This document shows, one piece after another, positions 1 to 11,505 of a stretch of DNA of 64,000 nt (positions within the stretch are counted from its first letter, which is position 1; each line of letters opens with the position of its first letter). This DNA is from Chrysopilus asiliformis (Eukaryota; Arthropoda; Insecta; Diptera; Rhagionidae). The notes beneath the pieces were generated by a model that was given only the letters and a program-made list of their open reading frames with translations, did no database searches and was not told where the DNA came from. The position numbers were made by a program, and so were the translations under genes. Location: positions 72,125,274 through 72,189,273 of the forward strand of contig OZ035962.1 of assembly GCA_964034945.1 (NCBI GenBank), read 5' to 3'.

Positions 1-148
1 ATGAGTTTGTGATTGCAATACCAAATAATGAGAAAACTCACTTATTCAGTTTTCTGAATTTTTCGTGACACACGCACGCTAAAAATTTTACCCACTTGGC
101 AATCACAATACTGCTGAGTACTTTTGCTTGTAAGTCAAAAAATATATG
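1..148. other. A+T-rich spacer, no feature
   Basis: No reading frame, repeat boundary or RNA gene is visible. The stretch runs directly into the TIR of family A copy 1. Confidence 0.6.
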
Positions 149-651
149 CAGGGTATTCACAGTCGTCTTTTAAATTGCGGGTAAATTTACCGCTCGGTAA
201 TTCAGTCAAATTTAACAGATTTTTACCGAGACGGTAACTTGGTTCATGTAAAAATGAATTACCGGATTCGGTAATTGTAGACATGCCTTGAGTCGTGTTT
301 TCCGGCCCGGTTATTCGGTATCAAGAATCAACCGCGGGTGGCGCTAGTAATGTTTTTAGTTGTCAAATTTTCTCGCTGGCTTTTTGTTAATCTCATCGGA
401 CTGATGCAAATTTTTTCAATTTTGATAGCCGTTGCTACAATAGAAATTCAAAGGAATACATCAAACATGGATTTAAAGGTATGTGACATATTTTACAATC
501 AAATTCGCAGTTCATGATTTGGTCACGTATCCAATAAAAGCGCTGTTCTCAAATCTGTGCTGTGGGTGGTTCACAGCAGAATATTTTCAGTCTTTTAATA
601 TTACCGAAAACACCGAATACCGAAAATTAAAAGAGGACTGTGAATACCCTG
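149..651 (+). mobile_element. Family A MITE, copy 1 (25-bp TIR)
   Basis: A non-autonomous DNA transposon of about 500 bp. It opens with CAGGGTATTCACAGTC and closes with the inverse, GACTGTGAATACCCTG; the inverted repeat runs about 25 bp. The interior carries repeated CGGTAATT motifs and a GGTGGCGCTAGTAATG block. Three more copies lie at 23908-24391, 39749-40587 and 54832-55322 (inverted). No transposase is encoded. The TSD is unclear: ATG precedes and ATT follows. The superfamily is not assigned. Confidence 0.85.
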
Positions 652-722
652 ATTGAATGGTTCAAACCCTAACTTATATCCTGTTAAAGGTAAAGAATCT
701 ATGAAAATATTAATAAAATTGA

Positions 723-979
723 CCCATTAATGCCTATAAGAAAACCACTGAATATTTTTATAAAATAAACTAAATAAAAAGAACATTCTGAACAAAAATT
801 GTACATAAATCTGTGGTAATAAGTAGCTTAAGTCGATTTTCAGACAAAGCTAAAGTGATCTGTTTGTAAATGCAAATTCAGATCAGTTTGATTTTGCCTG
901 AAAATCGACCTATGCTATTTTAACTTATTATCACAGATATATCCGGTGTACTCGTTTGAGTACAGCGGGCGTTAATGGG
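723..979. mobile_element. Degenerate TTAA-flanked (piggyBac-like) MITE
   Basis: The left end CCCATTAATGCC and right end GGCGTTAATGGG are inverted copies with one mismatch. TTGA precedes the left end and TTAA follows the right end, so a TTAA duplication with one mutated side is likely. TTAA targeting plus a CCC start is typical of piggyBac-like elements. No coding capacity. A separate foldback (809-938) lies inside. Confidence 0.5.
809..938. repeat. 130-bp foldback with ATCTGTGGT ends
   Basis: The arm 809-843 (ATCTGTGGTAATAAG... to TCGATTTTCAG) is matched inversely by 898-938. The same ATAAATCTGTGGT head and TTAAGTC-type interior recur in the larger element at 36117-36798, so this is probably a short relative of it. 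Confidence 0.6.
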
Positions 980-983
980 TTAA

Positions 984-2305
984 GCTAAAAAACCAATTTA
1001 TAAGAAGCAAAACAGTATAGTTAAATTTTTAAAACTTGCAAAAGTCAATTAGCCATTCTTGAAATATTCACTATACATACTTTTTACAAGTTATTTAAAT
1101 TCATTTGAGTATTGTTCATCATACAAACTTGCAATTAGAATGTTCACAAAACATGTAAGAAAGGTATCATCTTACCTTTAAGTCGATAAAACTGTGCTTT
1201 CATACAAACAAATGCTACCAGCGTTTTGTGGCATTAAACGACAAAAAATAATAAAAATAAATAAAAATTAAAAGTGAAATTCTAGATACTCTCACTTTCA
1301 TTTATATGGAAGCACATTACAGAGTAACGTAAGAAAAGAACTTTATCAAATATTCTTCAATGTCAAGGTCTATGTTTATAATGTCTAAACAAATTAGTTG
1401 ATACCACATTAATCAAGTAAATGTTAATTTAAATTAATGTTCTTCTGAAAAATAAACCAATTAAAGCTAATGACCCGAACTACTTTCAAACTTAGAAAAA
1501 GTTGCGTAAAAAACTAGCAACGCTTTCATGGTTGATCAAATAATATATATTTTACCCCTATATAAAATTCTCTTTGATTAATTTGTTAATTCGAACGGAC
1601 TTTTGTTAAATTTTGTGTTCGTCGCACGACAAAATTATCTTTGGCTTTTTCACAAAAAAATTGATGAATAAAAAATTTGAAGTTCTAGATAGTCTTATGT
1701 ACATATGTGAGCTTGTTTTTGCTAAATCTTATGAATAAACATCAAAAATTTTATAGGGAGTCTTCATTTGTGGAAAAAAAATTACCATACCCAAGTCGTC
1801 ATCAAAACTATGATTTATGCTGGTTAAATTCAGAATTTGGCATCACACAATGAAAATCGAAGATTATGTGTAACAAAAAAGTACATTGAGCAAATAAAAA
1901 AAAAACAGCAAAACAAAAAGTCATTCATCCATTTAAGATATGGATCTTAGTTATAACGTACACAGAATAAAGTGATTAGTAAATTCACCTACAATTTTCG
2001 TTACAAAAAATAGATAAACTACCGATAAAAGGCTTTTTTCAGTGTATAAGTGTTGTAATTCTTTCACAATAAGACGTAATTTGATTTCCGATTAATCAGC
2101 TAGTAACCATATGTAAATCCAATAAACTCTGATCAACTTCAATATTCACACATCGTGCGGAGTTATATACTTAACTAGAAGAAATTGACGGATGTGCGAA
2201 TTATAATGCTAGAAGAATCCAGTTCGAAACATAAACATACTGAGAAGAATATTCTTTATGCATAAATCTTTGCCGTATGGAATTTCTGTATGGAATTCGC
2301 AGGAT
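984..2305. other. Gene-free A+T-rich stretch
   Basis: I see no open frame, TIR pair or structured RNA here. Short homopolymer runs dominate. Confidence 0.5.
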
Positions 2306-2814
2306 TTTTATACCCGTATGGTGAAACCAAAGGGTATATTAACTTTGCCTTACCGTTTGTAACGCCAAGATCCCGTCATCACACACAAAAATGAATTACA
2401 CCAGTGTGTTTAGAATTTTTGCATGTCCGTCCGTCTGTCTGTCTGTCTGTCCGTCTGTGGCGCGGATTGCGGGCGCACGGATTGAGCTACACACTTGAAA
2501 TTTTACGCAGATCCGTTTTTCGTAAAATGCGAGGCTAAATTCGTTCATGGGCAAAAATGGAACATTAGGCGGGTACCCCCCATACGAAAGAAAACGTTTT
2601 TTGCGAATATCTCAAAAACGGTGCATCTTATGAAAAAGGTTCAAGAACAAAAGTTATTTAGGACATGATTCTACATAAAACTCCCATACATTAAAATCCG
2701 ATTGAAATTAATTTTAAAAAATCTTATTGGAAAGTTTGACTTCAAAGTGGAATTTTGATACGAATATCACCATACGGGTTTTCAATAATTGCCAGATTGG
2801 CAATTATAGCTTTT
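2306..2814 (+). mobile_element. H1 Helitron-like (DINE-1-type) element, copy 1
   Basis: Layout: 5' TTATACCCGTATGGTGAAACC, then GGGTATATT. A central (GTCY)n array lies at 2424-2458. Near the 3' end the subterminal inverted repeat TCACCATACGGG (2767-2778) is the exact reverse complement of the 5' CCCGTATGGTGA. A short stem-loop ATTGCCAGATTGGCAAT (2788-2804) follows, about 10 bp before the end. Subterminal inverted repeats, a central microsatellite and a 3' hairpin are the described hallmarks of Helentron-associated INEs such as Drosophila DINE-1; assignment by architecture is inference. The second copy at 49905-50565 shares both ends exactly. No protein is encoded. Confidence 0.6.
2424..2458 (+). 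repeat. (GTCCGTCT)n microsatellite core of H1
   Basis: Tandem GTCC/GTCT tetranucleotides. The same array is present in every H-family copy, so it is part of the element rather than an independent microsatellite. Confidence 0.85.
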
Positions 2815-3158
2815 ATGTTTTTTTTGAAAAAAAAAAAAATTTTTTCTGCTTCATCGATCGGTTTAAATTATTTGCAACAATCGAAATTTACTTTTCGTAT
2901 GAAATTCATCAGAAATCGATGAATGGAATTCACCAAGTTGTCTGTGGAAATTCTGCATGAAATTTTATTATGAAATCTTAATATTCGTAAGAAATGTTTC
3001 CTTACTAATTTCATGCGGAATGTTTTCATAAGGTTTGAGTAATAAAATATTATGACATCATTTCTTTACGTTCCGTAAATAATTGCTTTTTAAATAAATG
3101 CTCCGCGCCCGTAAGGGGAAATTTGTTAAAAAAATGTACCGGAGACGAAAAAATATTA

Positions 3159-3798
3159 GAGTAAGTTCGGGTATTGTGGTATAGGCGGGTAACGTGGTAC
3201 CCCATCATTTCTCGGATATGAGATGCCGCATCGCAAGATCAAACATACAATACTGTTTTTTGTGAAATTCTGCAACCATTGTTGGTGTTGACAAGTCCAT
3301 GGTTTATCAGGTTATATCAGAATTTTCTGAAAAACGTTTTTGAGCACAATCAACATTTTATTGTCTCCACATTCAAATGAATCTCGAAAGCCAATTTTAA
3401 GTTGTTTTTTTAACTGTGAATCAGTGAACGATTATTTAGACAACACATTTAATTTTTGAAAAGAAAATTTTTGGATTCAAGCGAATTAGACTAAGAAATC
3501 ATTTTTTTGGTTTGTGAGAACGGCTAATGTGGCATACTATTTTTTCCATACAAATATTTAATATTTGAATGGATGAAACAGTATTCCACATTACCCGCCA
3601 ATTTTTTCAAGCACTTTTTTTTCAGTTAGTGTACTTTTTTTTGATCATAATTTTGCTTTTATGTTTATGACATTGCTGTGGAATTTCATAGGCAAGCCTC
3701 TGGAGGTATCGTTAACGAAATTCTAACATAATTGCTTTTAAAACTAGTGATTTATTATGAAAATAAAAGAAGGTGCACCACAATAGCCGAACTTACTC
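3159..3798. mobile_element. 640-bp TA-flanked TIR element
   Basis: The left end GAGTAAGTTCGGGTATTGTG and right end CACAATAGCCGAACTTACTC are inverse copies (about 22 bp, one mismatch). TA dinucleotides at 3157-3158 and 3799-3800 form the probable TSD. Subterminal GGCGGGTAA/TTACCCGCC blocks recur. Non-autonomous; TA targeting suggests the Tc1/mariner group. Confidence 0.7.
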
Positions 3799-3894
3799 TA
3801 CATTTACAGTAGCTCCAAGCCAAAGTAAAGCATGGCTTGCACTTTTAGTAATTGTTTCGTAGCATTTAGCAAACTATAACACAAAATTAAAAAA

Positions 3895-3984
3895 TCCGAC
3901 ACAAAAGTTTAAATTCCAGGACGCCGGGACAATATGTTTGAATCCGGGAATGTCTCGGCCAATACGGGACGTATGACCGCCCTA
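3895..3984 (-). repeat. hAT-like end fragment
   Basis: Read on the minus strand it starts TAGGGCGGTCATACGTCCCG, a variant of the TAGGGTGACCATA end seen intact at 28748. Only one end is recognisable. Confidence 0.35.
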
Positions 3985-4610
3985 CCTCTGAACGACTATT
4001 TTTTTTGGAAAAACTTGAAATTAACATCATACTATTATTAACAAAGATCTTAATCCATATAGCAAGAAAATACTCTCGATTAGGTACTGAAAAGGTTTAG
4101 TTCCCAGTGTTTCCCATATCCACCTAGAAACTTTTAAAATTCAATGAAAATTGTATAAGCCGGACTCGCATAGAACCGGTCAGGTTTAGTGCCGTTTCCA
4201 CAAACGAAACTTAAGAACTTATGTACAACTTAAGTTATTTTAGCCCCAGAATTTCTAGGCTTCAAGTAGGCTAAGAACAACTAATTTTTTAAGAATAGTA
4301 CGCACAAATGGTCCTTAGACAGGGTCCGGTATTTACTTTTCAAATAAAATAACTTACATGTTTGCATAATATTTCAAGAAAAAATGACTTATGTCGCGTA
4401 TTTCTGGTCAGGCAAAAAATTTATACAAACATTTTATTTATTTAGCGAAATTGAGCAATGAAGCTCTGCCAGAATAAAATCACAGCAACTAAATTTCAGC
4501 TAAAATATGTTGAACAAAAACATCCATGGGGTCCATGTTTCAAAATCGAAATCCCCAACATGGTATGAGACGCCGTAAATGCTATATTTCTATAGTTCTG
4601 TGTATAAAAT

Positions 4611-4629
4611 CCACCACCACCACCACCAC
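4611..4629 (+). repeat. (CCA)6 microsatellite
   Basis: Uninterrupted CCA/CAC trinucleotide run. The overlapping small open frame is just the repeat read through. Confidence 0.85.
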
Positions 4630-5567
4630 ATTGGTTAAAAATTGAAAGAAGCAAAAAATTTCGTCCAGACGTTTGACCACACAAAACATTCAGATACCAC
4701 GAAATGTTTTTGAACCCTTTTTGGCAGTTTTCTTTTCCACTTCAAGGAACTTCATTCAAAGACAGAGGATCAATGAACAGGGAAGAAAAAACAGAAAGAA
4801 CACAAAAAAAATATTATCTTTGCTTAATACATTTTCAGATGTAAATTACAATAAAAGAAAATATATAGAAATTAAAATTCACTTTTTAATTGATAACTTG
4901 TTTTAAACGAGAAGTTCCACGAATTCAAGCAAAAGCAAAGAAAAAAAATATTCCTAAATAAATCCAAATACATTTGCGGTTTACTTGTTTACGTTTTAGC
5001 GAAAAAAATTTATTCTTTGATTTTTATATAATTGTATTTTGATTAATAAAACATTATCAAATAAAGATTCATAGAAATTCCACGCCACGGGGTTAGTCCC
5101 GATTTCAGAAAATCGCTTGGACCATTCACCTGCTAATCTTGATTAATTGGCCTGATTGTGTCAAAAGGAGATTCATGCGATCTCTACTAAAATCCACTGA
5201 ATGTTTATTCCAATTTCTTGATAATAAATATTTCTAGGAAGAATTCATAATTTCCAAGTCGGTCCAGGATAAACCCACTTAAATATTATGCCATAGTTTT
5301 GAAGGTGTGTGTCAATGAACTCGAAAATTTGTTTCCAATCACGATTTTCTGTAAAATCTAAGGTATACTTATTCAATTTTTATGCCAAATGCCAGACCAA
5401 TTTCATTAACCTTACTGGGCTTCTAGGATCTAGTTAACCCGAAATAAACTTTTAATCTGCCATCAAATTTATAACTTTAGCAACAGTGCCGCAATATTTT
5501 GTGGCTACAAAATAAAGACGTAACGCAGAGACGTCTTTTTTTTAGGGAAAAAAAATTTTATGCAAAA

Positions 5568-5905
5568 ACATAAGAAGAACTAAAATTGTCAGGGGGCAAT
5601 CGTCAAATAGGTAGGGGGCAATCTTCAGAGGGCAGACAACATTTTCATGAAAAAAATCCATTTGTATGGAAGAGGGAGGAAGGAGTGATTCGATTGGATT
5701 TTGATGTGTGGATATGTTGTGTAAATCTAATTCGTAACACAACTCACCATTTTCTATAAACCTTTTCGTTTTGTATGGAAGAGCGGAGAAGGAATGATCC
5801 GATTTTGTCCATTCAAGAATTTAGCCTTGCCATTTACGAGAGGCGCAACTATAAAAAATTTCAAGTCTTTATCTCAATCTTTTCGAAAATCTATTTGACC
5901 AGACA
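5568..5905 (-). mobile_element. H2 Helitron-like element, 5'-truncated fragment
   Basis: It carries the 3' end of the H2 family (ACATAAGAAGAACTAAAATTG, then a stem-loop ATTGTC-AGGG-GGCAAT and AATCGTCAAATA). The characteristic module follows: (G)AAGGAGTGATYCGATTGGATTTTGATGT. The microsatellite core and 5' subterminal repeat are missing. Confidence 0.55.
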
Positions 5906-6267
5906 CGAAACATGCTTTGTATCTCAAGAACCACTCAACCAATTTTGATGCGGGTTTTGCTAAATGTTGATAGAATTAACTGCTATAAAAACTATCTATA
6001 TGCACAAAAATATGCTCTCTACTTACCCCCTCCCCTGCCCTGTTCTTAACCGTTGAAAGGATTTCAACTGGGTTTTCGATATTCAAAGAGACCAGCTATC
6101 TTTGGGACCCATAAAGAGACATTTAATGAGATTTGGTCATTGGACAGCTTGAGTTTTCTTCTCAATCAAAACCACCCCAGTTCTTTTCCCTGTTTCTTTA
6201 TTACAATGCTGATGGAACAAATTTATAAACTCGAGTGAATTTTCAAATTCTGGTGATGCAGGATTTA

Positions 6268-7180
6268 AAGGGTTATCCAATTGGAGGTCCTTTTTCCAAT
6301 AGGGTTGTTTTGACAGTTCTTATGTGTCAACTGGCTTGTCTATATGACGTTTGTGTTCAGTATTCAGTGCCATTTCACCATGAATAGACTTACGTGTGAA
6401 CAACGTTTACTAATTGTGGAAACTTATTTCCAAAATCAGTGCTCAGTTAGGTATTGCTATAGAGCCACATTTTTGTCGTCATAATCGTCCCACTGAACGC
6501 TACGTTAACAAGCAAAATTGCCGTGTTTGGGTTGATGAACAGCCAGAAGCTACTAATGGAACTCGAAAAATGCACTGTTTGGTGCGGTTTATGGGCAGTC
6601 GGTATCATCGGACCGTATTTCTTTAAAAATGCGGAAGGAGTGCGTTTTACTGTCAATGGAGCTCGCTACAGAGCAATGATCAATAAATTTTTGTTGCCAA
6701 AAATTCAAGATATTGGTGTAGCTGACTTGTGGTTTCAACAGGATGGCGCTACATGTCATACAGCTAACGATACAATCGCTTTATTGAGGGAAACGTTCGA
6801 TGAAAACATCATCTCAAGAAATGGTCCTGTTAATTGGCCCCCGAGATCTTGTGACCTGACACAATTGGATTACTTTCTGTGGGGATATGTGAAATCTCTT
6901 GTTTACGTCGATAAACCCGGAACGATTACAGCTTTGGAAGCAAACATAACCCGTGCTATTCGCGGAATACCGACCGATATGCTTGAAAGAGTGGTCGAAA
7001 ACTGAACCCACAGAATGGACCATTTAAGAGTTAGTCGTGGGCAACATTTGAAGGGAATTATCTTTAAACATTAAATGGCATGAACCAAACTAACAACTTA
7101 AATAAAGATTTTCCTCAATATATTAATTATTATGTGTTTTATTTTAAAAAAAAATAGGAAGCTCTTATTGGATCACCCTT
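6268..7180 (+). mobile_element. Deletion-derivative mariner (DD41D type), both ends intact
   Basis: The left end AAGGGTTATCCAATTGGAGG and right end (inverse AAGGGTGATCCAATAAGAGC) are TIRs. TA duplications sit at 6266-6267 and 7181-7182. At 913 bp it is shorter than the usual 1.3-kb mariner. An internal deletion joins the helix-turn-helix part of the transposase to its catalytic half (see the pseudogene at 6380-7074). Confidence 0.85.
6380..7074 (+). pseudogene. Broken DD41D mariner transposase
   Basis: The reading starts MNRLTCEQRLLIVETYFQ, a mariner N-terminus. After a frame change it passes from RHNRPTER (DNA-binding domain) straight into YVNKQNCRVWVDEQPEA (catalytic domain). The first catalytic Asp, which lies just before that second motif in intact relatives, is therefore deleted. 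The remaining motifs are WFQQDGATCHTA and SCDLTQLDYFLWGY. There are 41 residues between the second and third Asp, the spacing of the DD41D (rosa) lineage. A second frameshift lies near 6545. An in-frame TGA at 7003-7005 replaces Trp in VVENW. The ancestral stop is TAA at 7072-7074. Non-functional. Two further fragments of similar proteins lie at 7983-8280 and 18480-18880. Confidence 0.85.
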
Positions 7181-7302
7181 TACAAAGACAATTCTTTCTC
7201 TAGAAAAAATACTCACCCTCTTCTAAAGCATCACCACAGTGGAATTTTTAAAGGAAGAGAAAAAAATACTGTTATATTTTAGTGTCGGATCAATGCACAG
7301 GT

Positions 7303-7346
7303 CGCGGTGGTCCAATGTACAAGCTGAGGTTGTACGTTAGACCGCG
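7303..7346. repeat. Imperfect hairpin, 18-bp stem
   Basis: CGCGGTGGTCCAATGTACAA pairs with TTGTACGTTAGACCGCG around a 7-nt loop. It is isolated and of unknown meaning. Confidence 0.6.
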
Positions 7347-7572
7347 GAAAGTGGAGTTACCTTATTTGACTTCCTTAAAAAACAGTAAGGACTATCAGCA
7401 CAAATGTTTGTTTTTTTAAAAGCTTTAATTTAGCTTGCCTTCGTATCTGTCATTTGAAAAACTTCAAATTTTGCTATCCAATTTTGACCCACTCATCCGA
7501 TTGACTTAAAATTCTGCACACAAGCATAATTACGATGCCAATAGAAGATATTCACTATTTCGCCCTTGTGAG

Positions 7573-7838
7573 GATCAGGGAAGGTCCTGTATGGATAACG
7601 TGATTATCCTATTCCTAAAATTTTCCGGAAAAATCTCATCTGGGAGTTTTTGGGGTCGCTGAAACCGATTCTGGCATTAAGAAATCTGTAGGGATGATGG
7701 AAGGTCCTGTAAGGATAACGGAAAGTCCTGTAAAAATAACGTGGTTATTATTTTCTTCAAATTTTCAGAAAAAATCTCATCTGGAGGTCTTTGGAGTCGC
7801 TGAATCCGATCCTGGAGTCAAAAAATCCGTAAGGATAA
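7573..7838 (+). repeat. Diverged ~120-bp tandem duplication
   Basis: The block GGAAGGTCCTGTAWGGATAACG ... AAAAATCTCATCTGG ... TCGCTGAAWCCGAT ... occurs twice, at about 7573-7692 and 7693-7838. The same GGATAACG/GGTCCTGT motif recurs inversely near 10570-10600, which points to an older dispersed repeat. Confidence 0.6.
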
Positions 7839-7982
7839 CTCAAAAGCAAAGAAATATCGGGTTTTTCAACAAGGACATAACAATTTTGTATTTAAATAAA
7901 ACACAGAATAATTGAGATATCGGGCTGAAATGTATTCCAGGTGTAGTGGACATGTTACATTTAAGTATGAAATTCGATGTCG

Positions 7983-8280
7983 TTAATATGGCCACCGCGA
8001 GCACGTTCGCTGATTGATATTTTGGAGCCAATTTTCCACCACTCTTCCACACATATCGGCCGGAACGTTGGCAATTTCGCGTTCGATATTGTTCCTGAGC
8101 TCCTCTAACGTTGTTGGCATGTTGGCATAAACCAACGACTTAACATAACCCCATAAAAAGAAATCCAACGGCGTTAAATCGCATGAGCGAGGTGGCCATT
8201 CGACCGCACCATTTCTCGAAATTACACGATTACCGAACTTCTCCTTCAATGAATCAATTGTTTGACCAGCTGTGTGGCAT
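7983..8280 (-). pseudogene. Mariner transposase C-terminal fragment (DD41D type)
   Basis: Read from 8280 down it gives CHTAGQTIDSLKEKFGN, then VISRNGAVEWPPRSCDLTPLD and FFLWGYVKSLVYANMPTTLE, ending near VVENWLQNINQRTCSRWPY. This is the last third of a DD41D mariner transposase: the final Asp motif and C-terminal tail. The QQDGA motif with the second Asp is already beyond the 5' truncation. The fragment is uninterrupted for 88 codons, so it is younger or less eroded than its neighbour at 6380. No TIR is visible on either side. It lies opposite in orientation to the 6268-7180 element. Confidence 0.8.
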
Positions 8281-8299
8281 TGCTCGTTCGTGAACTACA

Positions 8300-11200
8300 C
8301 CATGATAAAAATGTAAACCTTGACTGACGTTTTAGCATTGCCAGATCATAAAAAAAGTTTTAGGGTGCGTTTTTATTAAAATACAAAACTGTTAGGACCT
8401 TATTGAAAGACTCTTTATATTAAAACACTGAAAAGTACATATACAGAAGTTATTTTGGATTTTTGGTCACACTAATCAAATACAAAAAAACTAAAAAGGA
8501 TGAAATAAAAAAAATCTGAAAAAGGAATATTCTGGACAAGCAAAAAAAATCTTTTGTCACTCTAAACACCTTGGTGTAGTTCATTTTTATGTCCAACAAA
8601 TACATAAATGAATCTTATAGTACAAAAAGTAAAACGCTGTTCTTGAATTCAGGCAAATTGTCAGAATATATTTCCCTAAAAAATCAGTTGACTTCCGTAA
8701 ACATCTTATGTTAATAATTTGTTAATGGTTCGTAGAAAACAATAGAAAATAATAAAATAATTAAAAAATTTCGCTACATTGAAAAATCATGTAGATTTCA
8801 ATGTTATTCCATGTTAAACAACGCAACATTTGCTTCACCTTTGACACGTAATGGAAATACTAGTAGGAATAAAATGCAGTGGACAAATAGATGACAGCCA
8901 CGCTATTTTTATAGTTTAAAATAAGTATTTTTGCTTACTTAGCATTAATAAATGACTTCCGTTGGACATAAGGACATTGCTAGAATATTGAATTTTTATT
9001 AAATAAACGCAGCGACTAAAGCAATAAACATTCATCTTAGACTTATTACTCAACAACACGATCACAAAAATCTTGTTTACCTTTTACTACTTATAAATCG
9101 AGAAGATGCTAAATAAATTCTACGATAAGTGATACAATGAATGAATTATTAGTCGATGTTAATATTATCATCTCAATCAACGTTTTTCGCCATAATAGAG
9201 ATTTTTCTCGTTTTATGAATTACCTTTTCATATTATGGTATGAATTTGTATATCTAATCTTTAAATAAAAAAAATAATAAGTTTTAAATTAAAGTTCTGG
9301 CTATTTGCGCCTAAAAATAAAGTTTCGACAAAATTCTAATAACATCATTCTTCCTTCCCGCAGAAAATAATTCTTAAAACATGTAAATGAGTGTTTTTTC
9401 GCAATAAAAAGAATTATTTACGAATTTATCTAATACTAATTAGGATAATTAATCGACTCATAATATTACAAGAAAACGACAAGTTTAAAAGTGTAAAACC
9501 GCAATTAGGTTTTCATTTGAAATTCATAACTTCTAAGAAAAGTCTCATTCTTGAAACCTTTTCACGACATTTTCAATTACAGAAAAAGTGCCAAATCCTG
9601 CAAACAACAGAATAATCTTTAGAATAGTTTTGGACTTACTTTAGCTCAAACGTATCAACCAGTTGTCACTCAACCCACTCATATTTTTCTTGAATGAATG
9701 ATCGGTAGAAGCAATATTAAGTAGAAACTAAAATTATGCAAACTGATTGGTTTGTTTATTTACTGTCAAAGGTGATAATGTAGTTTAGTTACGTAAGTTA
9801 GAATCATCGGTTGATTTAAGCTGACTTCATCTTCGCCATCAAGTTCGTCGCTTAAATCTTTTGTTTGTGTTCAACATGAGTCGTTCCTTCTGTTGGACTA
9901 CAAAATTAAATGGCAACTAATCTTAGTTATAACCATAAAAACGCTAATAAATGTACCTTGTTAACAAAATGTCTTAGATTACTACTAAAGAATAATACAA
10001 AGAACTAAAAACGTTCCAACAATAATCATCACATGTGACACATGTCAAAGAGTCAGACTTTCCTAACCTGTTTCAATAACAATAATTTTATCATTTTTAT
10101 CACAAACAATTTTAGAATTATTTCTGTTATAAAATTTCTGTCGATTTGTTTGATGTCCAGCGGTTTTTTTATGTATAAAAACAGAATTTTTATACCACTT
10201 TAAAAATTTATTGACATAAAATCAACGATTAAAGTGTTTTGAATTATTTTTCTTTTTTTACAACACAAAACCAAAAACTCTTTAAAATAAATATTTTTCC
10301 AGTTTTGATTGATCTGCTTAATTAAAACAAATATTTTTAGATTTTATTATTATGAGTTAGTCTTAATGTGAAACTGACGTCATTAAAGGGGAGATTTTTT
10401 TTTTATTTACTTCATGTTCACATCATAAAGCAAAGAAATTCAAGTGATTGAAATCTCATAGTGAATGATGAAGTTGATCGAGTTTCTATAAAATTCGGGG
10501 CTTTAGTCAAAACTTAAACCGATAGGAATTAGGTACCGAATTTAACAGTCAATTTTTCCGAACAAAAATGGACAACAGTATATTCGCGTTATCCTTACAG
10601 AACCTTCCGTCGAGAATTTTGAAATTTCAATCCCAGATTCGTGATCAGCGACCACAAAAACCCTATAATATCAATTTTTAAGAGACTTCTGAACAAAATT
10701 GAACTGAAATTTGGAGCAAAAACTGTAATATAAATTATCCAGAGAAAAAAATGAAACACAGGATATTCGTGATGTCCTTTCTGGACATTAAATTTCGAAT
10801 TTTGAAATTCCAGCTTTGGAATTGTGAGAGAACAAAATGAAACACAGGATATTTGTAATGATATATGATCAATATTTCACTGTTATTAATTGTTTTTGGA
10901 TATGTATTTTTCGTGTATTTACCATTCGCTTGATCTAAACCACGTGAAAAATTGACGATTTGATTACTAAGTAACGATTATATTTGAAATCAAGTGATTG
11001 GTACTTGTTACCAAAGTGACTAACGATTACTTTTGTAACGAATACTCACTACCCGTCCATCACTACTTCAGAGGTTCAACATTGTAAAAATGTTTTTAAA
11101 TTTTAAAACAAGATTGAAACTATCCGCCGTAAAACGGACCCTATAGATGCCGATTTGATAAAGTCTAAAAAATATTTTTCACTATTGCCATCGGAAATTT

Positions 11201-11340
11201 TAGTTTTTGTTTTGTTTCAATTTCCAAAGGAAAGGCGTTGGCAACATTTTAAAAGAAAGAAAGATAAATGAGGCGTTGCTCCAAATTGCAAAATCGAGAT
11301 TTTTTGGTTTGATACAGATTAGTGTAAATTTAAAAAAAAA
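8300..11340. other. Gene-free A+T-rich stretch with old repeat remnants
   Basis: No coding region recognised. Three loose repeats of AAAATGRAMAMAGKATATTCG start near 10564, 10748 and 10835 and carry the inverse of the GGATAACG motif from 7573-7838. TAACGATTAC recurs near 10970-11035. Confidence 0.4.
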
Positions 11341-11360
11341 TCAAACGCATTAACCATTAA

Positions 11361-11505
11361 CCTTTTGACTACCGTCATTTTTTTAATTGAAATCATAGGT
11401 ATTTATTTTGCATGTTTGTTATATATTTGGAATCTACATATTTCGTGGAGTTGCGTGGAGCCACATACAGTGGCTTTGTTTGGGGGCACCCCGGCAGTCT
11501 AAAGG
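11361..11505. mobile_element. 145-bp TTAA-flanked (piggyBac-like) MITE
   Basis: The left end CCTTTTGACTACCG follows TTAA (11357-11360). The right end CGGCAGTCTAAAGG is its inverse with two mismatches and is followed by a mutated TTTG. No coding capacity. Confidence 0.5.
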
